Shown: positions 1 to 7,105, counted from the stretch's first letter. The stretch: DNA of 9,894 nucleotides from Roseiarcus sp049514155 (GCF_049514155.1 NZ_JBEKVH010000140.1:1-9894); one strand, 5' to 3'. Notes: generated by a model not told the origin, from the letters alone. Made by a program: numbers and translations.

Positions 1-1229
1 GAAGCGGCGGCGATCGCCTTGATCGCGCCGAAGGCGTTGCGCTCGATGCAGGGAATCTGCACCAACCCGCCGATCGGATCGCAAGTCATGCCGAGGTGAT
101 GCTCCATCGCGATCTCGGCCGCGTTCTCGATCTGGCTGTTTGCGCCCCCGAGCGCGGCGCAAAGCCCCGCCGCCGCCATCGACGAAGCGACTCCGACTTC
201 GCCCTGGCAGCCGACCTCGGCGCCGGAGATCGACGCGTTGAGCTTGAACAAGGCGCCGATCGCCGCCGCCGTCAGCAGCATGGTCCGCACGCCCTCCGGC
301 GACGCGCCGACGCAATGGTCGCGATAGTAGCGCAGCACGGCGGGCATAACGCCCGCGGCGCCGTTGGTCGGCGCGGTGACGACGCGGCCGCCGGCGGCGT
401 TCTCCTCGTTGACCGCCATCGCGTAGACCGCAACGTAATCCATGATCTCGTGCGCGGCGCGCGCGTTGCGGCCGGCGTCGGCGACCAGCTTGTCGTGGAT
501 CGCCTTGGCGCGGCGGCTGACGGCGAGCCCGCCCGGCAACGGCCCCTCCCGCTTGAGGCCGCGATCGATCGCGCCGAGCATCGTCGCGAGAATCCGGTCG
601 AGCCGCGCGTCGAGATTGACGGCGCCGCTGACCGCGCGCTCGTTGGCGCGCATCAGCTCGGCGATCGTCATGCCGGCGCCGGCGGCGCGCTTCAAGAGCT
701 CGGCCGCATTGGCGAACGCGTAAGGCGTCGTCGCCTCCGCCGTCGCCGTCGCCGGCTCTTCGTCCTCGCGCTGGACGAAGCCGCCGCCGATCGACAGCCA
801 GCGCTCTTCGGCGACGATCGCGCCGATGGCGTCGCGCGCCGAGAACGCGAGTGTGTTGGGGTGTCGCGGCGGCGCATTGACGACGTCGAAGACGATGTCG
901 GTGGCGGGATCGAAAGCGATCGGCTTGCGGCCCGCGAGCCGCAGCGTCCTGCGCGCGGCGACCTCGACGACCAAGGCTTCGGCGCGGTCGGGATTGACGC
1001 TTTCCGGCCGCTCGCCGCTGAGGCCGAGCATCGCCGCCTTGTCGGTGGCGTGACCTTTGCCGGTGAAGGCGAGCGAGCCAAAGAGCGTGACGCGCACGCT
1101 TTCGACCCGCGCCAGCGCGCCGTCGGCGGCGAGCGCGTCGGCGAAGACCGCCGCCGCCTTCATCGGCCCGACCGTATGCGACGAAGACGGCCCGAGGCCG
1201 ATCTTGAAGAGGTCGAAGACGCTGATCAA
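1..1229 (-). CDS. sdaA: L-serine ammonia-lyase (L-serine dehydratase), iron-sulfur dependent, 3' end cut by the window edge
   Basis: This enzyme deaminates L-serine to pyruvate and ammonia in the cytoplasm using an oxygen-sensitive [4Fe-4S] cluster. Visible features are the N-terminal ISVFDLFKIGLGPSSSHTVG stretch and the C-terminal NASISGAEVGCQGEVGVA and MEHHLGMTCDPIGG blocks, both typical of the single-chain family. Cys341, Cys383 and Cys394 have the same 42- and 11-residue spacing as the cluster ligands Cys343/385/396 known for Legionella serine dehydratase. About 409 codons are present; family members are about 455-460 residues, so roughly 50 C-terminal residues lie outside the window. The start is TTG at 1229, placed because the next residues align with the E. 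coli SdaA start (MISLFDMFKVG); AAGGG lies just upstream and no better start is seen. It sits 76 bases downstream of soxG on the same strand, which fits removal of serine made from sarcosine-derived glycine and C1 units. Confidence 0.93.
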   Translation of the reverse strand, partial: MISVFDLFKIGLGPSSSHTVGPMKAAAVFADALAADGALARVESVRVTLFGSLAFTGKGHATDKAAMLGLSGERPESVNPDRAEALVVEVAARRTLRLAGRKPIAFDPATDIVFDVVNAPPRHPNTLAFSARDAIGAIVAEERWLSIGGGFVQREDEEPATATAEATTPYAFANAAELLKRAAGAGMTIAELMRANERAVSGAVNLDARLDRILATMLGAIDRGLKREGPLPGGLAVSRRAKAIHDKLVADAGRNARAAHEIMDYVAVYAMAVNEENAAGGRVVTAPTNGAAGVMPAVLRYYRDHCVGASPEGVRTMLLTAAAIGALFKLNASISGAEVGCQGEVGVASSMAAAGLCAALGGANSQIENAAEIAMEHHLGMTCDPIGGLVQIPCIERNAFGAIKAIAAA

Positions 1230-1305
1230 AGGGCCCTTGCCGCGAGGTAGCCGAGACGACGACATTGCCGCCGCCGGCCGCCGAGCGCAATGGCGGTGAT
1301 TGAGG

Positions 1306-1881
1306 TCAGCCTGCCGCCTGGTCGCGCGCCGAGGCGGTGAGGACCGCGGCGACGTAAGGCGCGAAGGAGCGCGCGACCTCGAGCCGGAAGCGCTCCGCCT
1401 CGCGCCGCCACAGCGTGATCTCGGCCTTCAGCAGCAGCGTGCGCGCGACCATGCCGACAGGAAACGCCTCGACATCGAGGTCGAGCGGCACGCCGGCGTT
1501 GAGCAGCCGCGCCGCGCCGGGGCCCGAAAGCTCGATCGCGCATTGGCGGTGCGAAACGTCGGTGAGCGCATGCGGAAAACCGGCGAGCGCAGCCTCGACC
1601 GCGGCGCCGAGGCCCGGCTCGTCGTCCTCGGCGATCAGCAGCCACTCGTCCGGCCCGAGCCACAGCGCGGCGCGCGCGCCTTCGGCGGCCGCGCGCAACG
1701 GCTCGAGCGGCGGCGGCGCGCCGAAGGCGGCGCCGGCAGGCGCGCTGACCTCCGCTCCGCCGCGCAGGATCCAGCGCGCGGCGAACGGCGCGACGACGGC
1801 GCGGACGCGATCGTTGTCGGGCAAGGCGCGGCCGCTGAGGATCGCGTGGCGTTCGGCGATTGGCGTCGCCTCAGAGCTCAA
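1306..1881 (-). CDS. soxG: Sarcosine oxidase gamma subunit (heterotetrameric type)
   Basis: This is the small gamma subunit of the cytoplasmic tetrahydrofolate-dependent sarcosine oxidase; by fold it resembles a folate-binding aminomethyltransferase domain and helps assemble the complex. Typical stretches are ALWLGPDEWLLIAEDD, VSHRQCAIELSGPGAARLLN and the C-terminal FAPYVAAVLTASA. The length of 191 residues is normal for SoxG. The chosen start is TTG at 1881: GGAGGGG at 1889-1895 sits 7 bases upstream, an excellent ribosome site, and the gene then overlaps the end of soxA by 11 bases. An in-frame ATG at 1902 would add 7 residues but has no ribosome site. Translation is probably coupled to soxA. 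N-methylglutamate dehydrogenase MgdD is homologous and cannot be fully excluded, but the adjacent serine deaminase favours the sarcosine pathway. Confidence 0.9.
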   Translation of the reverse strand: MSSEATPIAERHAILSGRALPDNDRVRAVVAPFAARWILRGGAEVSAPAGAAFGAPPPLEPLRAAAEGARAALWLGPDEWLLIAEDDEPGLGAAVEAALAGFPHALTDVSHRQCAIELSGPGAARLLNAGVPLDLDVEAFPVGMVARTLLLKAEITLWRREAERFRLEVARSFAPYVAAVLTASARDQAAG

Positions 1882-4861
1882 GACGGCGCCCCTCCATGTC
1901 ATAGAAGATTGGCGCGGCGATCTTGACCGGCTTCGCCGCCTCCATCGTCGTGGCGAACAAAGTCTCGCCGAGCCGATTGCGGCCGTCGGCGATCAGCGCC
2001 AGCGCGAAGCTGCGCTGAAGGGTCGGGCTGAAATAGGACGAGCTCACCCAGCCGAGCGCGGCGGCGCCCTTCGGCGGCGCCGTTGCGGCGACGATCTGCG
2101 CCCCTTCGTCGGGGACGAAGGCGGGGTCTTCGGGCAGCAGCCCGACCAGCTGGCGGCGCCCGGCGCGCGCGAGATCAGGCAGCGAAAGCGAGCGCTTGCC
2201 GATGAAATCGGGCTTGGCCGTCGCGACCATGCGCGAGAGGCCGAGATCGTCGGGCGTCACCGAGCCGTCGGTATCCTGGCCGACGATCATGTAGCCTTTC
2301 TCGGCCCGCAGCAGGTGCAGCGCGTCGAGCCCGTAGGCGACCGCGCCGACCTTCTCGCCCTCGGCCCAGATCGCCTCCAGCGCGCGCTCGCCGCAATCGG
2401 CGGGAACGTTGACCTCGAAGCCGACCTCGCCGGTGAAGCTCACCCGCGCCAGCCGCGCGGCCGCGCCGGCGACGCGGCCCTCGCGCACGCTCATATGCGG
2501 GAAGGCGGCGGGCGAAAGGTCGATCCCCTCGGTCAGCGGCGCCAGAATCTCGCGCGCCTTCGGGCCGTTGATCGCGATCGTCGCGTATTGCTCGGTGATC
2601 GACGTCGCCCACACTTTGAGCTCAGGCCATTCGGTCTGCCGGTAGTCCTCCATCAAGGCGAAGACGCGTCCCGCCCCGCCAGTGGTGGTGGTGACGTGGA
2701 AACGATCCTCGGCGAGCCGCATGACGACGCCGTCGTCGATCACGTAGCCGTCCTCGCTCAGCATCAGCGCGTAGCGGCAGCGCCCGACCGCAAGCTTGGC
2801 GAACGCGTTGACATAGAGGCGCTCGAGAAACGCCGCCGCGTCGAGGCCGACGACCTCGATCTTGCCGAGCGTCGAAGCGTCCTGGATTCCGGCGGCGGCG
2901 CGCGTCGCCAGGCACTCGCGCTCGAGCGTCTCTTGCGCCGTCTCGCCCGGCTGGGGGAAACGCGACGCGCGCTTCCACTGTCCGGCGTCTTCGAAGATGG
3001 CGCCGCGCCGCGCCGACCAGCCGTGCAGCGGCGTCTCGCGGATCGGTTCGAACAGATCGCCGCGCGAAAGCCCGGCGAAGGCGCCGAACGTCACCGGCGC
3101 ATAAGGGGGACGGAAGGTCGTCGTTCCGACCTCGGCGATCGGCTTGCCGAGCGCCGCCGCCACGATCGCCAGCGCATTGAGGTTGGTCGCCTTGCCCTGG
3201 TCGGCGCCCATGCCGGCGGTGGTGTAGCGCTTGACGTGCTCGATCGAGCGCATGCCTTCGCGCGTCGCGAGCATAAGGTCGCGCGCGGTGACGTCGTTGT
3301 GGAAGTCGACGAAGGATTTGCCGGGGCGCTTGGCCGCCCCGCCGATCGCCAACGCCAGCGCGCCCCCCGCAGCGGTGGCCGCGCCTTCGACCCGCGGCGG
3401 CTGCGGCGGCGCGACGTCCACCGCCCCCGCTCCGGCGGCGAAGCCGTCGGCGAGCGCGTCGGCGAGCGAAAAGGCGCCGCGGCAGGCGCCGGCCGAGCGG
3501 CGGCCTTCGACCCGGCTCGCCGGCAGGAAGCCTTGCGCCGTCTCGTCGAAGGCGATGCGTCCGCGCGCCTGCGCGTGCAGCGCGACATTCGCCGTCCAGC
3601 CGCCGCTCATCGCGACGCAGTCGCAGGCTATGGCTTCGCCGGCGCTTGGCGCACCGTCGGCCCAGCGCTTGGCGATCAGCGCGTGGGTGACGCGCCGCGT
3701 TCCGTAAGAACCGACGATCGCCGAATTGGTCTCGACCCTCAGCCCGGCGAGGCGCGCCGCTTGCGGCAGCGCGCCATCGGCGCTCGGCCTCAAGTCGGCG
3801 ATCATCGCGATCTCGACGCCCGCCGCGGCGAGGTCGAGCGCGGCGCGATAGGCCGAATCGTGCGCCGTCGCGACGACGACGCGCGCGCCGGGCTTGACGC
3901 CGTAGCGTGCGACAAGCGTCCGCGCCGCCTCGGCGAGCATGATCCCCGGCCGGTCGTTGTCGGGAAAGACCAGCGGACGCTCGAACGCGCCGGTCGCCAG
4001 CACGATGCGTTTGGCGCGCACCTGCCACAGCCGCTCGCGTGGGCTGCGCGGGTCGGGCGCGGCGAGATGGTCGGTCAGCCGCTGCTGAGCGCCGATGAAG
4101 TTCTGCGCATAGAGGCCGAACGCCTGGGTGCGCGACAGCAGCGTGACGCGTGGCGAGGCGGCGAGTTCGGCGAGCGTCGCGGCGAGCCAGACCGAAGCGT
4201 CGGCGCCGTCGATGCGCGCCTTGGTCTCGGCGAGCAGCGAGCCGCCGAATTCGGCCTGATCGTCGAACAGGATCACGCGCGCGCCGACGCGCGCGGCGGA
4301 AAGCGCCGCGGCGAGGCCCGCCGGCCCGCCGCCGATCACCGCGACGTCGCAATGGGCGTATTCGAAGGCGTAATGATCCGGATCGGGGGCCTTCGGCGCG
4401 ACGCCGAGCCCGGCCGCCCAGCGGATCGCCGGCTCGTAGAGCTTCGCCCAGGCGCCCTGGGGCTGCATGAAGGTCTTGTAGTAGAAGCCGGCCGGCATGA
4501 AATCGGCGAACAGGCCGACCAGCGACAGCGCGTCCCATTCGCGCGACGGCCAGGCGTTCTGGCTCGACGCCTTCAGCCCCTCGTAAAGCTCGATCTGCGC
4601 TGCGCGCGCATTCGGCGTGACGCGGCCGTCGCCGGCGTCGAGCGAAACGATCGCGTTGGGCTCTTCCGGCCCGAGCGACAGAACGCCGCGCGGCCGATGC
4701 AGCTTGAACGAGCGGCCGACGAGGTGGACGCCGTTGGCGATCAGCGCCGAAGCGAGCGTGTCGCCGGCGCAGCCGACGTAGGCCTTGCCGTCGAAGGCGA
4801 AGCGCAGCGGCCGGGCGCGGTCGACGCGTCCGCCCTCGTTCAGCCGGAAGGCGCCGCTCAT
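1871..4861 (-). CDS. soxA: Sarcosine oxidase alpha subunit (heterotetrameric type)
   Basis: This 996-residue protein is the large subunit of the enzyme that oxidises sarcosine to glycine, hydrogen peroxide and 5,10-methylene-tetrahydrofolate. Domains in order: a ferredoxin-like N-terminal fold (about 15-100, with FDGKAYVGCAGDTLASAL); a nucleotide-binding oxidoreductase part beginning CDVAVIGGGPAGLAAA (171-186), with a further part around ATGAFERPLVFPDNDRPG; the linker signature YTTAGMGADQGKATNLNALA; and a C-terminal folate-binding aminomethyltransferase (GcvT-like) region over about the last 400 residues (INGPKAREIL, FTGEVGFEVNVP, LRAEKGYMIVGQDTDG). Length matches known SoxA. No ribosome site precedes the ATG; instead the stop of a 16-codon upstream ORF overlaps it as ATGA. 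soxG overlaps the 3' end. soxB and soxD, which normally precede soxA, are not in the window. MgdC of N-methylglutamate dehydrogenase is a close homologue and the main alternative. Confidence 0.96.
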   Translation of the reverse strand: MSGAFRLNEGGRVDRARPLRFAFDGKAYVGCAGDTLASALIANGVHLVGRSFKLHRPRGVLSLGPEEPNAIVSLDAGDGRVTPNARAAQIELYEGLKASSQNAWPSREWDALSLVGLFADFMPAGFYYKTFMQPQGAWAKLYEPAIRWAAGLGVAPKAPDPDHYAFEYAHCDVAVIGGGPAGLAAALSAARVGARVILFDDQAEFGGSLLAETKARIDGADASVWLAATLAELAASPRVTLLSRTQAFGLYAQNFIGAQQRLTDHLAAPDPRSPRERLWQVRAKRIVLATGAFERPLVFPDNDRPGIMLAEAARTLVARYGVKPGARVVVATAHDSAYRAALDLAAAGVEIAMIADLRPSADGALPQAARLAGLRVETNSAIVGSYGTRRVTHALIAKRWADGAPSAGEAIACDCVAMSGGWTANVALHAQARGRIAFDETAQGFLPASRVEGRRSAGACRGAFSLADALADGFAAGAGAVDVAPPQPPRVEGAATAAGGALALAIGGAAKRPGKSFVDFHNDVTARDLMLATREGMRSIEHVKRYTTAGMGADQGKATNLNALAIVAAALGKPIAEVGTTTFRPPYAPVTFGAFAGLSRGDLFEPIRETPLHGWSARRGAIFEDAGQWKRASRFPQPGETAQETLERECLATRAAAGIQDASTLGKIEVVGLDAAAFLERLYVNAFAKLAVGRCRYALMLSEDGYVIDDGVVMRLAEDRFHVTTTTGGAGRVFALMEDYRQTEWPELKVWATSITEQYATIAINGPKAREILAPLTEGIDLSPAAFPHMSVREGRVAGAAARLARVSFTGEVGFEVNVPADCGERALEAIWAEGEKVGAVAYGLDALHLLRAEKGYMIVGQDTDGSVTPDDLGLSRMVATAKPDFIGKRSLSLPDLARAGRRQLVGLLPEDPAFVPDEGAQIVAATAPPKGAAALGWVSSSYFSPTLQRSFALALIADGRNRLGETLFATTMEAAKPVKIAAPIFYDMEGRRLEL

Positions 4862-4908
4862 CGCCGCGCGACCGGCGCGGCCGTTTCGACGCGCTGAGCT
4901 TCGGCCAT
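4858..4908 (-). CDS. Short upstream ORF (16 codons) overlapping the soxA start
   Basis: The frame reads MAEAQRVETAAPVARR and stops with a TGA that shares ATGA with the soxA start codon. GGGGA lies about 7 bases before its ATG, whereas soxA itself has no recognisable ribosome site, so translation of this ORF may be what loads ribosomes onto soxA. It could be a true leader peptide or the last codons of a gene (such as soxD) left behind by a rearrangement; no soxD similarity is recognised. Existence as a translated ORF is inferred from the ribosome site and overlap only. Confidence 0.35.
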   Translation of the reverse strand: MAEAQRVETAAPVARR

Positions 4909-5066
4909 GACGATCCCCGCATTGACGCGATCCTGTCTAACCCAACGCTCCGGCCGGGGAAATCCGGATTCGGGTCTTGCGGCGCATCGTCGCGCGCAAG
5001 AGCTTGCGCTCGCCCGTCCACGCGCCTATCTCACGGACAGCAGACCTCATTTCCAGGAGCCGGCCC
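4909..5066. promoter_or_regulatory. Divergent intergenic region between the sox operon and nfu
   Basis: These 158 bases separate the start of the reverse-strand soxA transcription unit from the forward-strand nfu gene, so both promoters must lie in or near it. A perfect 10-base palindrome AATCCGGATT is at 4961-4970 and could be an operator. The nfu ribosome site AGGAG is at 5055-5059. No convincing -35/-10 pair was found on either strand. Confidence 0.4.
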
Positions 5067-5621
5067 TTGTTCATCCAGACCGAGGCGACGCCCAACCCGA
5101 CCACCCTCAAGTTCCTGCCGGGCCGCCCGGTGCTCGAATCCGGCACCTTCGAGGCCCGCGACGCCGCCGAAGCGGAGGCTTCGCCGCTCGCCAAGGCGCT
5201 GATGGAGCTGCCAGGCGTCGGCGGGGTGTTCTTCACCCCCGACTTCATTTCGGTGACCAAGAGCGACGGCGAATGGAGCCAGCTCAAGCCGGCGGTGCTG
5301 GGAATCGTCACCGAGTTCTTCCTTTCCGGCGCGCCGGTGCTCGCCGGGGCGGCCGCCGCCTCGGAGGACGAGTTCTTCCACCCCGAGGATTCCGAGACGG
5401 TCGAGACGATCAAGGAGCTGATCGAGACGCGGGTCCGCCCGGCGGTCGCCGGCGACGGCGGCGACATCGTCTTCAAGGGCTTCCGCGACGGGATCGTCTA
5501 CCTGACCATGAAGGGCGCCTGCTCAGGCTGCCCGTCCTCGACCGCGACGCTGCGCCACGGCATCGAGAACCTGCTCAAGCACTTCCTGCCCGAGCAGGTG
5601 AAGTCGGTCGAGCCGGCGTAA
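5067..5621 (+). CDS. NifU family iron-sulfur scaffold/carrier protein (Nfu type)
   Basis: Nfu proteins carry or scaffold Fe-S clusters and deliver them to apo-enzymes in the cytoplasm. The 184-residue product has the N-terminal Nfu domain (FIQTEATPNPTTLKFLPGR at residues 2-20, with LPGVGGVFFTPDFISVTK at about 48-65) and the C-terminal NifU-like domain (about 108-180) with AVAGDGGDIVFKGF and the cluster-binding CxxC at Cys152/Cys155 in GACSGCPSSTATL. This arrangement and length are standard for alphaproteobacterial and mitochondrial-type Nfu. The start is TTG at 5067: AGGAG at 5055-5059 is 7 bases upstream and the family begins MFIQTEATPNP; an in-frame ATG at 4977 would add 30 unconserved residues. 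The next gene follows after 14 bases, suggesting co-transcription. Confidence 0.95.
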   Translation: MFIQTEATPNPTTLKFLPGRPVLESGTFEARDAAEAEASPLAKALMELPGVGGVFFTPDFISVTKSDGEWSQLKPAVLGIVTEFFLSGAPVLAGAAAASEDEFFHPEDSETVETIKELIETRVRPAVAGDGGDIVFKGFRDGIVYLTMKGACSGCPSSTATLRHGIENLLKHFLPEQVKSVEPA

Positions 5622-5635
5622 GGGGCGGCGCAGCG

Positions 5636-6193
5636 ATGATCGCGGCCGCGATCGTCATCCTGTGGCTGGTCTGGATCGTTGTCTGGATCGCGATGGCGCG
5701 CGGCGTCAAATCGGTCGCCGAGCGGGCGAAAGGGTCGCGCGCGCATTATCTGCCGATGACGCTCGCGGTGGTTCTGCTTGCCGCGCCGCGCCTGCCGCTC
5801 TTCCCGCTCGACGTCCGCTTCGTTCCCGCCGCGCTTTGGCCGGCGGCGCTCGGCTTGGCTTTGACTTTCGCCGGCCTCGCCTTCGCCTTCTGGGCGCGGG
5901 CGCGGCTCGCCGACAATTGGAGCTCGAGCGTCACGCTCAAGCGCGACCATGAGTTGATTGACGACGGCCCCTATCGCTGGGTTCGACACCCGATTTACAC
6001 CGGCCTGCTCGTTGCGCTCGCCGGCGCGGCGCTGGCGGTCGGCGAATGGCGCGGCGTCATCGCCGTCGCGCTGGCGGCCGTCGCCTTGTGGCGCAAGCTA
6101 CGGCTCGAGGAAGCCGTCATGCGCCGCCAATTCGGCGACACCTATGACCGCTACGCCGAGCGGACGCGGGCGCTGATCCCGTTCGTGCTGTAG
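5636..6193 (+). CDS. Isoprenylcysteine carboxyl methyltransferase (ICMT/PEMT) family integral membrane protein
   Basis: This 185-residue protein has hydrophobic helices at about 1-20, 40-56, 64-86 and 122-150. It carries the family signature NWSSSVTLKRDHELIDDGPY running into RWVRHPIYTG (about 94-123), which forms the S-adenosylmethionine and active-site region, followed by the conserved LEEAVMRRQFGDTYDRYAER tail (157-176). Known relatives use S-adenosylmethionine to methylate carboxyl or phospholipid groups at the inner membrane; the substrate of bacterial members like this one is generally unknown. The ATG start has AGGGG 10 bases upstream and lies 14 bases after nfu, so the two are probably co-transcribed. 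The stop codon falls only 7 bases before the decayed lolD fragment on the other strand. Confidence 0.9.
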   Translation: MIAAAIVILWLVWIVVWIAMARGVKSVAERAKGSRAHYLPMTLAVVLLAAPRLPLFPLDVRFVPAALWPAALGLALTFAGLAFAFWARARLADNWSSSVTLKRDHELIDDGPYRWVRHPIYTGLLVALAGAALAVGEWRGVIAVALAAVALWRKLRLEEAVMRRQFGDTYDRYAERTRALIPFVL

Positions 6194-6200
6194 CCCGAAT

Positions 6201-6437
6201 TCAGCCGATCTCCACCACCCGCCCCTCCCGCCGGTCCCTCAGCGTCGCGCCGCGGTCCATACGAGCGGCCAAATCGAGGTTGTGGGTGGCGCCGGCTAGC
6301 GCCGCAACCCGGCTCGCCTCGGCCGGCGCAGCGAGCGCGTCGAAAACGTGGTCGGCGGTCTCGGGGTCGAGGTTGTCAGTCGGCGCGTCGGCGAGCCGAA
6401 CGCGCAGTGCGCTGTCGAGGGCGGCTCGCGGGCTCAG
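6201..6437 (-). pseudogene. Decayed 3' fragment of a lolD-like ABC transporter ATPase gene
   Basis: Read on the reverse strand, 6437 to 6201 gives 78 codons and a TGA. It starts LSPRAALDSALRVRLADAPT, continues DNLDPETADHVFDALAAPAE, and ends GATHNLDLAARMDR, a T-L-R strand and RREGRVVEIG. It matches the ABC signature-to-end region of LolD (canonical LADEPTGNLDPETADHVF ... ATHN-LDLAARMDRRVTL). It is broken: there is no gene body upstream (an in-frame TAG lies just beyond 6437), the segment after the LSGG signature is shortened, the Walker B catalytic Glu is Ala (ADAPT for ADEPT), an extra Gly precedes ATH, and three codons (DRR) are inserted near the end. The same region occurs intact at 9802-9894 on the same strand. 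The copy begins 7 bases beyond the methyltransferase stop codon. Confidence 0.8.
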
Positions 6438-6640
6438 GACGACCTAACTTCGGCAGCACACCGAACGACCAGCTTAGTGGAACCGCACTGTACTTATAGT
6501 TTGTTGCGGCGCCACGTGTACATCGGCCGTTTTGTAACGGACAAACAGGCGCCTGTAACGCTATCGTTCTAACTGAACTTGCATTGTCCAGCAGTTGTGT
6601 AATCCTTAACAAAACTTAACAAAAATCTGGGAGAGAGGTC
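6438..6640. promoter_or_regulatory. Non-coding stretch at the left end of the accessory island with palindrome and repeats
   Basis: About 200 bases without a supported gene, less G+C-rich than the flanking chromosome. It holds a perfect 12-base palindrome ACAGGCGCCTGT at 6545-6556, TGTAACG twice at 6533-6539 and 6554-6560, and a perfect 10-base tandem repeat CTTAACAAAA at 6605-6624. GGGAG at 6629-6633 is a ribosome site for the small ORF at 6641. It probably contains a promoter for that ORF, but no clear -35/-10 pair is seen. Confidence 0.35.
6605..6624. repeat. Perfect 10-base tandem repeat CTTAACAAAA x2
   Basis: Two abutting copies at 6605-6614 and 6615-6624 lie directly before a ribosome site. 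They place two TTAA tetramers 6 bases apart; the CtrA consensus of alphaproteobacteria is TTAA-N7-TTAA, so this is one base short of that pattern. Confidence 0.7.
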
Positions 6641-6751
6641 ATGGCGAGGTTCATGATCACTGTTGGGTCGACCGACAGACACAGGATCGGGGCGACTGTT
6701 GCAACTGTTCTTGCAAACCGCGTAATCGGTGCAAGCCCTCTGTTTCAATGA
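6641..6751 (+). CDS. Small ORF, 36 residues, first of two starting M-x-R-F-M-I
   Basis: The ATG at 6641 follows GGGAG at 6629-6633 with a 7-base spacer, a good ribosome site. The product begins MARFMITVGSTDRHRIG and ends GASPLFQ. I do not recognise it. Its first 12 codons match those of the small ORF at 7978 (MSRFMIGVRSID), with 28 of 36 bases identical, after which the two diverge. Each ORF lies upstream of a conserved non-coding block and then a cargo gene. It may be a short peptide, a leader, or the surviving 5' end of a decayed gene. Translation is inferred only from the ribosome site and the paired copy. Confidence 0.4.
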   Translation: MARFMITVGSTDRHRIGATVATVLANRVIGASPLFQ

Positions 6752-6803
6752 CCGGTTCTTGTGGGACGATTTCACCGATCAATAAGGCGTCACCGTAATT
6801 CCT

Positions 6804-6830
6804 CGTTACACGAGCGGAAATAGTATTTCA
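6804..6830 (+). promoter_or_regulatory. Conserved upstream block, copy 1, with two adjacent palindromes
   Basis: CGTTA, 3 bases, then GAGCGGAAAT (6812-6821) and a TTTCA end at 6826-6830; the same order is found at 8189-8209 before the other accessory gene set. Two dyads are packed here: CTCGT-TAC-ACGAG (6802-6814) and GAAATA-G-TATTTC (6817-6829), both perfect. The block lies 24 bases before the ATG at 6854, so it could be an operator, a promoter element or part of the 5' untranslated region. No assignment to a known regulator. Confidence 0.45.
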
Positions 6831-6853
6831 TCGTGACTCGGAGAAATGCAGTG

Positions 6854-7105
6854 ATGAGCGCACACTTCGACGTTGACGACTTCTTCTCCAATATTGACCC
6901 ATCCGGGCCGCAAGCGCGGTTCTCGGCGCCGAGCTTCGGCGTAGAGATCGTTGCGCCGGCGGACAGCATTTGCGGCCGCTATGTCGGGCTGACGACGGCC
7001 GCCAGCGTGATCGCCACTTGGGCGATCGTTCAAGCCTCGGCCGAATACGCGGCGACCATGAAGGCTGTATCGGAGCAATCCGGATTCAAATTCGGGAAGA
7101 GATGA
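6854..7105 (+). CDS. Hypothetical protein, 83 residues, translationally coupled to the papain-like gene
   Basis: I do not recognise this protein. It begins MSAHFDVDDFFSNIDPSGPQ, has a hydrophobic stretch at about residues 43-62 (YVGLTTAASVIATWAIVQAS) that could be one weak membrane segment or a buried helix, and ends with a basic tail FKFGKR. GGAG at 6840-6843 lies 10 bases before this ATG and 7 bases before an in-frame GTG at 6851; a further GTG is at 6833. The stop TGA overlaps an ATG of the next gene (ATGA at 7102-7105), a strong sign that the two form an operon and perhaps act together. Two dyads lie just upstream. It is a real gene by its overlap, ribosome site and sensible composition, but its function is unknown. 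Confidence 0.7.
   Translation: MSAHFDVDDFFSNIDPSGPQARFSAPSFGVEIVAPADSICGRYVGLTTAASVIATWAIVQASAEYAATMKAVSEQSGFKFGKR

Noticed and set aside
96..1250. Forward ORF of 384 codons opposite sdaA.
   Set aside because: Arg-rich shadow of the sdaA reverse-strand gene, whose cluster cysteines and family blocks are plain.
1415..4897. A 1160-codon open frame on the forward strand opposite soxA.
   Set aside because: It is antisense to the clearly conserved soxA and soxG frames, has an Arg/Ala/Gly-rich composition and no recognisable domain. In DNA this G+C-rich, stop codons are rare, so long shadow frames are expected.
2622..5021. A 799-codon reverse-strand frame overlapping soxA.
   Set aside because: It is a shifted reading of soxA, very Arg-rich, and shows no family similarity.
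4907..6193. One long forward ORF joining the nfu region to the methyltransferase as a 428-residue fusion.
   Set aside because: Only the part from 5636 reads as a known family; upstream the frame is a shifted reading of nfu. The methyltransferase has its own ATG and upstream AGGGG.
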